From Arthrobacter globiformis (GTDB taxonomy: Bacteria > Actinomycetota > Actinomycetes > Actinomycetales > Micrococcaceae), in contig NZ_QLNP01000062.1 in the NCBI RefSeq assembly GCF_003261175.1, positions 124,001 to 188,000 on the forward strand: 64,000 nt of DNA, given 5' to 3'. This document shows positions 15,998-23,987 of the stretch, piece by piece. How positions within the stretch are numbered: the first letter of the stretch is position 1; the number at the start of each line of letters is the position of its first letter. The notes under the pieces are model-generated. The model saw nothing but the letters and a program-made list of their open reading frames with translations, was not told the origin of the DNA and made no database searches. Made by a program: the position numbers and the translations under genes.

Positions 15998-16813
15998 TTA
16001 AAGGAGCTTTTCGAGGTATTTCTTGCTCAGTTCCGCTGCGGCTCGCGGGTCACCGTCGTAGTTGTCGAGTTCGACCATGAGCCAGCTGTCGTATCCGCTT
16101 TCGCGGATCGCGGCGATGATGTCCGGGAAGTCAAGTTCTCCCTGTCCCAGGGGCAGGAAATTGAAGGGCTCCTTCTGGAAGTCCTTGAGGTGGACGTGCT
16201 GGATCCTGTCGGGGTATTTCCGGATGACCGCGGCCGGGTCTGCGCCGCCCGCTGCAAGGTGTGCGGTGTCCGGGCAGAAGCCGATTCGGGTGAGCGGCAT
16301 GAGCCGGTCCAGCTCCTCCGGGCTCTCGACGATGGTGCTCAGGTGCGGGTGGTAGCTTGCCGACAGGCCGAAGCTTTCTGCGATGTCCGCTACGCTGTCC
16401 AGCGCCTCACCGAGGCGCTGGTAGTCCTCGTCAGTGGTTCCGGCCGCGCGCCGTGCTCCGCCACCCACGACGAGCCGTTCCGCCCCGAAGCTCGCTGCCA
16501 ATTCGGCGGCGCGGTGAATGCGGTGCATTTCGTCCGGAAGGATGTCGGCGTAGATGAAGTTTGCCCCGGTATAGACACTTGTCAGTGCGACGCCTGAACT
16601 GCTCAGGATCTCTTTGAGTTCCTCGGGCTTTTCTGCGTACTCCGCAAGGTTGCCGTCGAACATCTCAACGCCCTGATAGCCAACAGATGCGATGTCCTTG
16701 ACGGCGTCCCTCATGGAGCCGTGGGTCATGTAAAAGAGGTCCTTGACGCTCGTCACGCCTTGCGGGTGGCCAACGACGCCGCCCCAAGTGATGGAACAGT
16801 AACCAAGTTTCAT
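15998..16813 (-). CDS. Sugar phosphate isomerase/epimerase-like TIM barrel (LgdB candidate)
   Basis: 271 residues of the same AP-endonuclease-2 superfamily as 13328-14329 but only distantly alike. It begins MKLGYCSITWGG and shows GYQGVEMFDGN, GAERLVVGGGARRA, ASYHPHLSTIVESPEELDRL (His and Glu), GFCPDTAHLAAGGADP (Asp, His), IQHVHLKDF and LMVELDNYDGDP. These are the usual metal-ligand strands. Its ATG overlaps the stop of the upstream oxidoreductase by four bases (ATGA). Likely one of the two 3-keto-levoglucosan lyase/hydratase steps. Confidence 0.85.
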   Translation of the reverse strand: MKLGYCSITWGGVVGHPQGVTSVKDLFYMTHGSMRDAVKDIASVGYQGVEMFDGNLAEYAEKPEELKEILSSSGVALTSVYTGANFIYADILPDEMHRIHRAAELAASFGAERLVVGGGARRAAGTTDEDYQRLGEALDSVADIAESFGLSASYHPHLSTIVESPEELDRLMPLTRIGFCPDTAHLAAGGADPAAVIRKYPDRIQHVHLKDFQKEPFNFLPLGQGELDFPDIIAAIRESGYDSWLMVELDNYDGDPRAAAELSKKYLEKLL

Positions 16814-17964
16814 TGCTTCTGCCTTTCAACTGCGGAGGAAGACTTGAGTAGATCGAATGGGGTGTCAGTGCCGGGAACGTCCACCCAGGACTGTTGTGCG
16901 GCGGAGGTGACGACTGCATCCGTCAGGAGAGCTGCGCGCAGGCCGTCCCGGAACGTGGGCAGGCCTTCGGGTGTCTGCCCCTGAACGGCTGCGTATATGT
17001 CGGCTACGAAGGAGTTGAAGCTGTCCTGGTATCCCTGCGGATGTCCGGGTGGGAGTTTCGCGTACCGTCGGCCGCCGGGCGTGCTGAGGGTCTGCGGGCC
17101 GACGGCGATTTCGGAACTGGACGCTGTACTTCCCACGTGCAGGGTGTCCGGTCGTTCCTGGTTGAAGCTGAATGACGCTTCAGTTCCGTCGAAGGAGAAC
17201 CACAGCCGGTTTTTGCGGCCCGGGCTGACCTGGCTGACGACGAGTGAGCCCGTGGCCCCCTTGTCGGTCTCGAACAGGAGCGTGGCCCCGTCCTCGGTAG
17301 CAACGGAGGACAACTGGCCGCCAGTTTCGCGTTGGTCGTAGGCCCGGCTGGTTTTGGCCACCAGCCTCGTGATTCTGTGGCCGGTGGTGAACTCCATCAG
17401 GTCACACCAGTGCACGCCGATGTCACCGAATGCCCTGGAGGCGCCTCCGAGTTTTGAATCGACCCGCCAGTTTGTGGCTTCCGCGCCCACCAGCCAGTCC
17501 TGCAGGTAGGAGCCGTGCAGGAGCCAGAGGTGGCCGGCGTCGCCGCGCCGGATACGATCGCGGGCCTCGCGGACGGCTGGATAAAACCTGTAGACGAAGG
17601 GCACACCCGTGACGACGCCTTCCCGTTCGGCGAGGTCTGTGAGTTCCCCGGCGTCCTCAACGCTGGTGGCGAGCGGCTTCTCACAGACAACCGGTTTCCC
17701 TGCTGCGATGGCCCTGCGTGCGAGGTCGGCGTGGGTGGCGTTCGGGGTGCAGATATGGATGACATCCACATCGTCCCGTGCGATCAGCGCCTCGGCGGAT
17801 TCGGCTGCGGTATGGGCGCCGAGCGCGGCGGCTGCCGCTTCGGCGGAAGCCGGGCTGCTTCCGGCGATTGCACTGACTTCGCCGCCTGCTGCGCGAACCG
17901 CCTGGGCATGGACTGAGCCCATGAATCCTGTCCCGATGATTCCGGACCGTAGTTTGAGGGTCAC
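16810..17964 (-). CDS. Gfo/Idh/MocA oxidoreductase (LgdC candidate)
   Basis: 384 residues. Rossmann motif GIIGTGFMGSVHAQAV, CTPNATHADLA, CEKPLATSVED and GGASRAFGDIGVHWCDLMEF, in which Asp and His repeat the D-I-x-x-H pattern of LgdA. The GTG at 17964 gives a start right at the nucleotide-binding domain and leaves 5 bp after the permease stop; the open frame continues upstream only because it overlaps the permease gene. In the known four-enzyme pathway LgdC reduces 3-ketoglucose to glucose with NADH, which this second enzyme of the operon would fit. Confidence 0.85.
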   Translation of the reverse strand: MTLKLRSGIIGTGFMGSVHAQAVRAAGGEVSAIAGSSPASAEAAAAALGAHTAAESAEALIARDDVDVIHICTPNATHADLARRAIAAGKPVVCEKPLATSVEDAGELTDLAEREGVVTGVPFVYRFYPAVREARDRIRRGDAGHLWLLHGSYLQDWLVGAEATNWRVDSKLGGASRAFGDIGVHWCDLMEFTTGHRITRLVAKTSRAYDQRETGGQLSSVATEDGATLLFETDKGATGSLVVSQVSPGRKNRLWFSFDGTEASFSFNQERPDTLHVGSTASSSEIAVGPQTLSTPGGRRYAKLPPGHPQGYQDSFNSFVADIYAAVQGQTPEGLPTFRDGLRAALLTDAVVTSAAQQSWVDVPGTDTPFDLLKSSSAVERQKQ

Positions 17965-17969
17965 GCGGT

Positions 17970-18956
17970 CTACTTCTTTCGGGCCAGGGCGACGGCCAGG
18001 ATGATGATGGCGCCGCGGACGACCTGTTGCTGGCTGCTGTCCAGGCCGGCCAGAATCAGGCCGTTGTTGATCAGGCCAATCAGGAGGGCACCGAAAAGAG
18101 TGCCCATGATGGAGCCGAATCCGCCGAAGAGGCTTGTTCCGCCGAGGATGACGGCTGCGATGGCGGAGAGCTCGTCGCCCGATCCCCACTGGAACCGGCC
18201 GGATTGGAGACGTCCCGCGTACAGCATGCCAGCCACGCTTGCGACCATGCCCGAGATGAGGAGCACCTGGAACTTGATGCGCTTGGTGTTGATGCCGGTG
18301 AACTCGGCAGCGTTGCGGTTGCCGCCGGTGGCCAGTACCTGGCGGCCGAACTTGGTGCGGTTCAGCACGACGGCGCCAATGGCCACGAAGATGGCGCTCC
18401 AGATGACCAACCCGGGAACGGGGCCGAAGTCGCCGGACCCGAACAACATGTTGAATGTGTCGTTAAGGATGGGCTGCGGGGCCGAGGCGGTGATCCACTG
18501 GGCAACGCCTACAGCGATACCCAACATTCCCAGCGTCACGAGGAAGGAAGGGATGCCGAGGAGACTGACCAGTGCGCCGTTGATGGAGCCGACCACGAGT
18601 CCAACGGCAAGCCCGGCGAGGACTCCGGGGATCAGACCCCACTGCGACAAGGCCATGGCCGTGCAGACGCTGGACAGCCCGGCTACGGATCCGACGCTCA
18701 GGTCGATTTCGGCGCAGGAGATAACGTAAGTCATGCCCACCGCGATGACAGTGATAGTAGCGGTCTGCCGGAAAATGTTCAGCAGGTTTTGCGGGGACAT
18801 GAAGCCTTGGTCCCGCAGCAGGACGGCGAAGAAGAGGAAGACGACGAGGAAGCCGATGTAGATGACGTAGCGGCGCCAGTCGAGCTCTTTCAGGACCGTT
18901 CCGAAACTGCGGGGTGCCGCGGTGTCGCGGGCGGGGATGGTGTTTGCCTTGCTCAC
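17970..18956 (-). CDS. Sugar ABC transporter permease (RbsC-like)
   Basis: 328 residues, about ten hydrophobic segments. The carbohydrate-uptake-2 permease pattern is clear: VGMTYVISCAEIDLSVGSV, GLVVGSINGALVS, VLNRTKFGRQVLATGGN, EFTGINTKRIK and GTSLFGGFGSIMGTLFGALLIG. It is the only permease of the cluster, so it would form a homodimer. It lies 3 bp downstream of the ATPase gene and 5 bp before the LgdC-like gene, so all are cotranscribed. Confidence 0.92.
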   Translation of the reverse strand: MSKANTIPARDTAAPRSFGTVLKELDWRRYVIYIGFLVVFLFFAVLLRDQGFMSPQNLLNIFRQTATITVIAVGMTYVISCAEIDLSVGSVAGLSSVCTAMALSQWGLIPGVLAGLAVGLVVGSINGALVSLLGIPSFLVTLGMLGIAVGVAQWITASAPQPILNDTFNMLFGSGDFGPVPGLVIWSAIFVAIGAVVLNRTKFGRQVLATGGNRNAAEFTGINTKRIKFQVLLISGMVASVAGMLYAGRLQSGRFQWGSGDELSAIAAVILGGTSLFGGFGSIMGTLFGALLIGLINNGLILAGLDSSQQQVVRGAIIILAVALARKK

Positions 18957-18959
18957 TGT

Positions 18960-20468
18960 TCAGACTCCCTGGACTGCAAGTTGGAGATATTCCTCGTCAG
19001 CGATCTCGCTGCGGGGGATGTCACGGATGACGGAGCCGTCCTTGAGGACGAGGACGCGGTCGCTGACCGCGAGTAGTTCGGGGTATTCGGAGGAGATGAC
19101 GATGACGGCCTTGCCGGCGCTGGCGAGTTCGCGAATCATGTCCAGGATCTCGCTCTTGGTGCCGATGTCGACGCCGGCTGTGGGTTCGTCCAGGATCAAG
19201 ATGTCCGGGTCGGTGCCTAGCCACTTGGCGATCACCACCTTCTGCTGGTTTCCGCCCGAAAGCAGCCGCACCGGGCGGTTGGGGTGGGCGACCTTGACAG
19301 CGAACTTCTTGATGAGGGAGGAGGACAGATCCTTGCCCTTCATGGAATCAAGCAGTGGTCCCCGCTTAATCTGGCCAAGCAGGGGCAACAGCAGGTTGTC
19401 GCGGACAGAGTGGTCCAGGACCAGGCCTTGAGCCCGCCGGTCCTCGGGAATGAGGGCGACGCCGGCGTCAATGGCCTGCTGGGGGGAGTTCAGATTGGCT
19501 TTCTCCCCGCGGATGAGGATGTCTCCGCTGTCCCGACGGTCGATTCCGAACAGTGCCCGGGCGAGTTCGGTGCGGCCGCTGCCCATGAGACCCGCCAGGC
19601 CCAGGATCTCCCCTGGGTGGAGCGAGAAGGAGACGTCCCTTACCCGTGGCCCGGCGTTCAGCCCGCGCACCTCCAGCAGGGGCGCTCCCTCGCGGGCGAT
19701 ATGGTCCCGCTCGCGGTAGGCAAGCTGGCCCTCGATCTTCTTGCCGACAATGCCCTCCACGATCTGTTCCGGTGTCACAGCACTAAGCGGCTCGGTGAGG
19801 AGTCCGCGGCCATCCCGGAGGATCGTGATCCGGTCGGCAAGCCGGTAGACCTCATCCATGCGGTGAGAGATGTAGATGATCGAGATCCCACGCTGCTTGA
19901 GCCGGTCAATCAGTTCGAAGAGCGCTTCCGATTCGTGACGGGCAAGGCTTGCTGTGGGCTCGTCCATGATCAGCACCTGGGCGTTCTGCGAGAGCGCTTT
20001 AGCGATCTCGGTCAACTGCCAGTAGGCCGTGCCGAGCCGGGAGACCTCGGCCTGGGGGTCGACGTCCACCTCCATCTCGGCGAAGATTTCCCTGGCCCGC
20101 CGCACCGAGGCGCGGTCGTCGATCAACCCGCCCGCACCGAGCGGCTCAGCGGCAAGAAAGATGTTTTGAGCGACATTCAGGCTCGGTACGAGGCTGAATT
20201 CTTGGAAGACCATCCCGATGCCGGCAGCCTTCGCGTCCTGAATCGAGTTGATGGTCGCCGGCTTGCCGCCAATGACGATCTCGCCGGCGTCGGCCTGATA
20301 CACACCCTGCAGGATCTTCATCAGCGTGGACTTTCCTGCCCCGTTGCCTCCTGCGAGGGCGTGGACCTCGCCCTTCCGGACGTCGAAGCTGACATCCTTC
20401 AGAACTGGAACGCCGTTGAAGCCCTTGGAAATCGAGCGCATCTCGACGACATTGTCTGCGGTGTTCAT
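18960..20468 (-). CDS. Sugar ABC transporter ATP-binding protein (RbsA-like, two domains)
   Basis: 502 residues with two nucleotide-binding domains, as in RbsA/MglA. Domain 1 has Walker A GGNGAGKST, Walker B VLIMDEPTASL and the switch YISHRMDEV. Domain 2 has the usual degenerate Walker A (GLMGSGRTE), signature LSGGNQQKV and DILILDEPTAGVD. It energises import through the downstream permease. A 12-bp-arm hairpin separates it from the binding-protein gene upstream. Confidence 0.93.
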   Translation of the reverse strand: MNTADNVVEMRSISKGFNGVPVLKDVSFDVRKGEVHALAGGNGAGKSTLMKILQGVYQADAGEIVIGGKPATINSIQDAKAAGIGMVFQEFSLVPSLNVAQNIFLAAEPLGAGGLIDDRASVRRAREIFAEMEVDVDPQAEVSRLGTAYWQLTEIAKALSQNAQVLIMDEPTASLARHESEALFELIDRLKQRGISIIYISHRMDEVYRLADRITILRDGRGLLTEPLSAVTPEQIVEGIVGKKIEGQLAYRERDHIAREGAPLLEVRGLNAGPRVRDVSFSLHPGEILGLAGLMGSGRTELARALFGIDRRDSGDILIRGEKANLNSPQQAIDAGVALIPEDRRAQGLVLDHSVRDNLLLPLLGQIKRGPLLDSMKGKDLSSSLIKKFAVKVAHPNRPVRLLSGGNQQKVVIAKWLGTDPDILILDEPTAGVDIGTKSEILDMIRELASAGKAVIVISSEYPELLAVSDRVLVLKDGSVIRDIPRSEIADEEYLQLAVQGV

Positions 20469-20482
20469 TGTTGCCCTTTCGG

Positions 20483-20512
20483 GACGGTGCGGGTTTGGGT
20501 ACCCGCACCGTC
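20483..20512 (-). terminator. Hairpin between binding-protein and ATPase genes
   Basis: GACGGTGCGGGT at 20483-20494 and its exact complement at 20501-20512 enclose a 6-base loop. It lies in the 52-bp gap between the two genes and is not followed by a T run. Such stems often protect the upstream mRNA end or lower readthrough, so the binding protein is made in excess of the ATPase. Confidence 0.7.
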
Positions 20513-20520
20513 GGCTCTGG

Positions 20521-21681
20521 CTACTTCTTGTAGGACTCTTGAATGTCCTTCGGAGCGTCCTCGTGGTAGACCTGCTTCCAGGCTTCCAGGACGTTGGAGT
20601 GGTCGACTGGGACGGCGCTCAAGGCCACATAAGCCGGGGCCTTCTTGCCGATCAGTGCGCCCGCGGCCAGCCGGGCCTCCGTGACTCCCTGGTCGAAAGG
20701 AACCTGGGCGCCGAGTCCAACGACGAGCTGGTCTTTGGCCAGGGCAATGGCAACGTTCTTACCGAGGTCCTCGGTGGCGATCTTCAGGTCCTGGCGGCCT
20801 GCGGCGCGCGCTGCGGCCATGACACCTTCTGCAGGGACGTCCCACACTGCCCAGATTCCGCTGAGGTCGGCGTATTTGCTCAGCATGGCGTTGGCAGCTG
20901 CCTGGGCGTCTCCGGCGAAATCGGGGCCTGCGATGCCCTTTTCCTCCACGATCTGGACATTCGGGTAGTCCTTGGTGATCGTTTCCTTGAAGCCCTGGTA
21001 GCGCTGCTTGGTCACGAAGAAATCAGCCTGGTGGAAGACAAGGCCAATCTTGCCCTTGCCGCCGATGGCCTTGGCCATCTGGTGCGCGGCGACGACACCG
21101 TTGCCGTAGTTGTCGGCGGAAACGACGGAAACGTAGTCCTTGCCTGCAGTCAGCCCCTGAGGAATGTTGTCCATGAAGACGAGCTTCGCTCCGGCGGCAG
21201 CTGCCTTCTTGTAGGCCGAGGCCGTGGCCACGGGGTCAGTGGGGATGGAAACAATGATGTTCGGGTTCTGCGTCATCACAGTCTCGATGTCCGACACCTG
21301 CTTGTCCGGCTTAAAGTTTGCGTCCGTTGTCGCGATGACTTTGATGCCGAGCTTGTCGAATTCGCTCTTGAGGCCGTTGGTCTGCGCGGTGGCCCAGTCG
21401 TTGCCGCCGTAGTGCATCACGATTGCAGCCTTGGCATTGAGCGCCTTGATCTTCGCAACCTCTTCGGGCGTGAGATCCGCTGCCGATGCCGGTGACGGCG
21501 TCTCGCCATTGGGGCCCTTGCTCAGGACCTGTCCCTTGATCTTGTCAAGGGCCTGCTGGGCTTTCTCGGACACGCCGGTATCAGGAGCGTTGGAGCTGGC
21601 CGAGGTCGAACTGCTGCAGGAAGCGACGGAAATTGACATTGCTGCGGCCAAGGCCACAAGGGGAAGCCTGCGGATCATCAT
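20521..21681 (-). CDS. Sugar-binding lipoprotein of ribose-type ABC importer
   Basis: 386 residues. A signal peptide with lipobox SVASC is followed by a Ser-rich linker and a periplasmic-binding-protein domain of the RbsB/XylF kind (AAIVMHYGGNDWATAQTNGLK, LGIKVIATTDANFKPDKQ, NIIVSIPTDPVAT, VFMDNIPQGL, DNYGNGVVAAHQMAKAI). A TGGAG site precedes the ATG pair. It is the receptor of the importer encoded downstream, and by context would bind levoglucosan or a similar anhydro- or glycosyl sugar. Confidence 0.9.
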   Translation of the reverse strand: MMIRRLPLVALAAAMSISVASCSSSTSASSNAPDTGVSEKAQQALDKIKGQVLSKGPNGETPSPASAADLTPEEVAKIKALNAKAAIVMHYGGNDWATAQTNGLKSEFDKLGIKVIATTDANFKPDKQVSDIETVMTQNPNIIVSIPTDPVATASAYKKAAAAGAKLVFMDNIPQGLTAGKDYVSVVSADNYGNGVVAAHQMAKAIGGKGKIGLVFHQADFFVTKQRYQGFKETITKDYPNVQIVEEKGIAGPDFAGDAQAAANAMLSKYADLSGIWAVWDVPAEGVMAAARAAGRQDLKIATEDLGKNVAIALAKDQLVVGLGAQVPFDQGVTEARLAAGALIGKKAPAYVALSAVPVDHSNVLEAWKQVYHEDAPKDIQESYKK

Positions 21682-21733
21682 TGTTCTCCAGTGCTTGTGA
21701 GAGGGATAGGTGGGTCGATGGATGGGGGGGTGG

Positions 21734-22216
21734 TCAGGCCAGGGCTATGGCGAGTGCAGGAGGTACCGGCGACAGGACGAGTCCACCGGCGGCGGAGGCG
21801 GTACGGACAGCAGCAGCCTTGTCTGAAGCCCTTAAAAGGGCCTCCGCATGTTTTTTGTCGACGAAGAGTCCAAGAGAGCACGGTCCGTGATGGGCCTGGA
21901 CCCACCTCACCGCCTCCCCTGCCGCCTTTGCCATTTCACCGGCCGCCGCAGCGGCAGGGCCGTCAATGGTCGACAGCGACTCGGGTGCGCCCGATTGGTC
22001 GACCGAGACGATCAGGCTCGCCCACAGGAGGTTGTCATCGAAGACGCCGACGACACCCGAGGAGCCGGCGGAAAGGAAGGTGCGGACAGCGACTGCGAGA
22101 TCATCACGTGCTACGTCCGCCAGGAGCAGTTCCAGATTTGCCCACTGGGCCTGGTCGATGTTCCGATGCCCAACGCTCGGATCACGTAAAAGTGCGTTGG
22201 CGTTGGTGTCGCTCAT
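21734..22216 (-). CDS. Unknown protein, first gene of the levoglucosan-type operon
   Basis: 160 residues, no signal peptide or clear membrane segment, Ala-rich. It runs HRNIDQAQWANLELLLADVA, then VAVRTFLSAGSSGVVGVFDDNLLWASLIVSVD, then EAVRWVQAHHGPCSLGLFVDKKHAEALL and a hydrophobic end. I recognise no family. A GGAGAGG ribosome site precedes the ATG. It is the gene nearest the two LacI operators and 52 bp ahead of the binding-protein gene, so it should be made whenever the importer is. The segment GPCSLGLFVDKKHAEALL resembles a small-molecule or regulatory domain, but no role is assigned. Confidence 0.7.
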   Translation of the reverse strand: MSDTNANALLRDPSVGHRNIDQAQWANLELLLADVARDDLAVAVRTFLSAGSSGVVGVFDDNLLWASLIVSVDQSGAPESLSTIDGPAAAAAGEMAKAAGEAVRWVQAHHGPCSLGLFVDKKHAEALLRASDKAAAVRTASAAGGLVLSPVPPALAIALA

Positions 22217-22253
22217 CCGCGCTGCCTCTCCATTGAAGTGCCATCTCCGTGAT

Positions 22254-22303
22254 CGTTTACGAAGCTCCGTAAACGTTTACGCTAGCGATCGTAAACGTTT
22301 ACG
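22254..22303. promoter_or_regulatory. Two perfect LacI operators plus a half-site
   Basis: CGTAAACGTTTACG occurs at 22268-22281 and again at 22290-22303, 22 bp apart (two helical turns, so same face). A third half, CGTTTACG at 22254-22261, forms a further inverted pair with 22268-22275. They sit between the 160-residue gene and the LacI gene. Binding by that regulator would control both directions. Confidence 0.85.
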
Positions 22304-22431
22304 GATTTGGGTGTCAAGCGTCACACGGAGTATCGCCCTGGATCCGGGGACAGCGCGGCGACGTAAGATGGTGGACGTACAGCACCGCCGTCGGCTCGGA
22401 CCGCAGAACGCAAGACAGGAGCATGACAGGC

Positions 22432-23493
22432 ATGGCCATCCCCCGCGACGCGAACGACCGGGTTGCGGACGCTCCTTTGCGCCGGAAGCCGACCATCAAC
22501 GATGTTGCTCAAATTGCCGGCGTCTCGTTCGGGACGGTCTCGAGGGTCCTCAACAACGCACCGGACGTCAGTCCGGCGACCCGCGAACGAGTACTCCAGA
22601 TCATCAAGGACATCGGCTACCGCCGCAACCGGGCAGCCACAGCACTGGTCACCAGCCGGTCGACTTCCATAGGCATACTGTCCGACGGCTCCCCGCGGTT
22701 CGGCCCGGTAGGGACACTCATGGCACTGGAGAATGTTGCGCGGAAGAAGGGCTACGCCACAACCGTCATCAGTGTCGACAAACCCTACGAAGATTCCGTG
22801 CAGGCCGCCCTCGACAGCCTCGACGACACCGGGGTTGGGGGGATCATCGTCATCGCTCCCCTCGTCGACATGGCGGCTGCGGTCTGGAACGCCACATGCC
22901 GTGTGCCACTGGAGATGATCGCAGCCGGAGCATCATCGACGCCAAATGTCTTCACGTACTCAGAAAATCAGGAGCTCGGAGCGAGGCTCGCAACCCAACA
23001 CCTCATAGAGCTGGGCCACACCGACATCGCCCACTTCGCCGGCTCAATGGACTGGTTCGATGGGCGGGTGCGAAAACGCGGCTGGGAGGCCGCCCTCCGC
23101 GAGGCTGGCCTCGAACCAGGCCTGTGCATCGAAGGGGACTGGAGCCCGCGATGGGCCTACGAAGCCGGGCTCCAACTCGTCCGCGATGGGAGGATTCCCC
23201 AAGCGGTCTTCGCAGCCAGTGACCACACCGCCCTTGGGCTAATCCGCGCCTTCGCCGAGAACGGCGTCCGCGTTCCCGATGATGTGAGCGTCGTTGGATT
23301 CGACGACATTGAAGGGTCAGACTTTTTCCTGCCTCCGCTAACCACGGTTCGCCAGGACTTCACCGCACTGGCACTCATGAGCACCGAAGTGCTTATCGGT
23401 GCCATGGAGGGGCGCGAAGTGGACCGCACGCCGATAGCGCCGAGCCTCATTGTGCGCAACAGTGCCGCACGCACCACTTCCCGCAGCAATTGA
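22432..23493 (+). CDS. LacI-family regulator of the levoglucosan-type operon
   Basis: About 353 residues. HTH KPTINDVAQIAGVSFGTVSRVLN followed by the hinge RVLQIIKDIGYRRNRAATALV, then a sugar-binding core with DHTALGLIRAFAENGVRVPDDVSVVGFDDIEGS, the classical LacI dimer-domain sequence. I prefer the ATG at 22432, which is 11 bases after AGGAG; the ATG at 22423 is too close to it. It is divergent from the operon at 13328-22216 and separated from it by the two operators. The inducer is likely the imported sugar or its first oxidation product. Confidence 0.88.
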   Translation: MAIPRDANDRVADAPLRRKPTINDVAQIAGVSFGTVSRVLNNAPDVSPATRERVLQIIKDIGYRRNRAATALVTSRSTSIGILSDGSPRFGPVGTLMALENVARKKGYATTVISVDKPYEDSVQAALDSLDDTGVGGIIVIAPLVDMAAAVWNATCRVPLEMIAAGASSTPNVFTYSENQELGARLATQHLIELGHTDIAHFAGSMDWFDGRVRKRGWEAALREAGLEPGLCIEGDWSPRWAYEAGLQLVRDGRIPQAVFAASDHTALGLIRAFAENGVRVPDDVSVVGFDDIEGSDFFLPPLTTVRQDFTALALMSTEVLIGAMEGREVDRTPIAPSLIVRNSAARTTSRSN

Positions 23494-23638
23494 GACGTCT
23501 AACGTCTGAACGACCGCGGCACCGGCAATTCCTTAGCCCGGTGGGAGTCGTACGAGTTCGTCCGTGACGAGATGCCGTGCTCCCCAGTAACGGCGAGGGT
23601 ACGGAGCCGGCCGCCCAAGCACGCGGGATAATGGAAGC

Positions 23639-23962
23639 ATGACGGATCGGGATCACGACGAGGACCTGTGGCAGGAGTTTGACAGGCTCCCGGCCGCAGG
23701 GCCCGACCGCGTCCAGGGATTGCCCGGCGGAGAGCCATGGGGCTTTGGCTTCCGCACAGGCGTGCGCAGCGCGAGGGTGGCCTTCGGCTTCGCCGTGTAC
23801 GCGCTGGTCCTTGGAACCGTGCTCGTTCTCACCGGCGCCATCGTCTTTATCAGCCAGGGCCGGTGGCTGCTGCTCGGACTGATGGTCCTGATTGAGACCA
23901 TCTTCATCTTTGCCTTCAGCTGGCTGGTGGGTCAGGCCCGCAACCGGCGCTCAGGCCAATAG
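23639..23962 (+). CDS. Small two-helix membrane protein
   Basis: 107 residues. An acidic N-terminus (MTDRDHDEDLWQEFDRL) and a Gly/Pro linker precede two membrane helices, about 46-70 (VAFGFAVYALVLGTVLVLTGAIVF) and 75-97, and a short basic tail, so both ends should face the cytoplasm. No family is recognised. It stands alone, convergent with the MFS pump gene; the ribosome site (ATGGAAGC) is weak. Confidence 0.6.
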   Translation: MTDRDHDEDLWQEFDRLPAAGPDRVQGLPGGEPWGFGFRTGVRSARVAFGFAVYALVLGTVLVLTGAIVFISQGRWLLLGLMVLIETIFIFAFSWLVGQARNRRSGQ

Positions 23963-23987
23963 CGGTGGCGGTGCCGCCGTCGTTCGT

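Noticed and set aside
17965-18189. Upstream extension of the LgdC-like gene
   Set aside because: It overlaps the permease coding sequence in another frame. The GTG at 17964 starts exactly at the nucleotide-binding domain.
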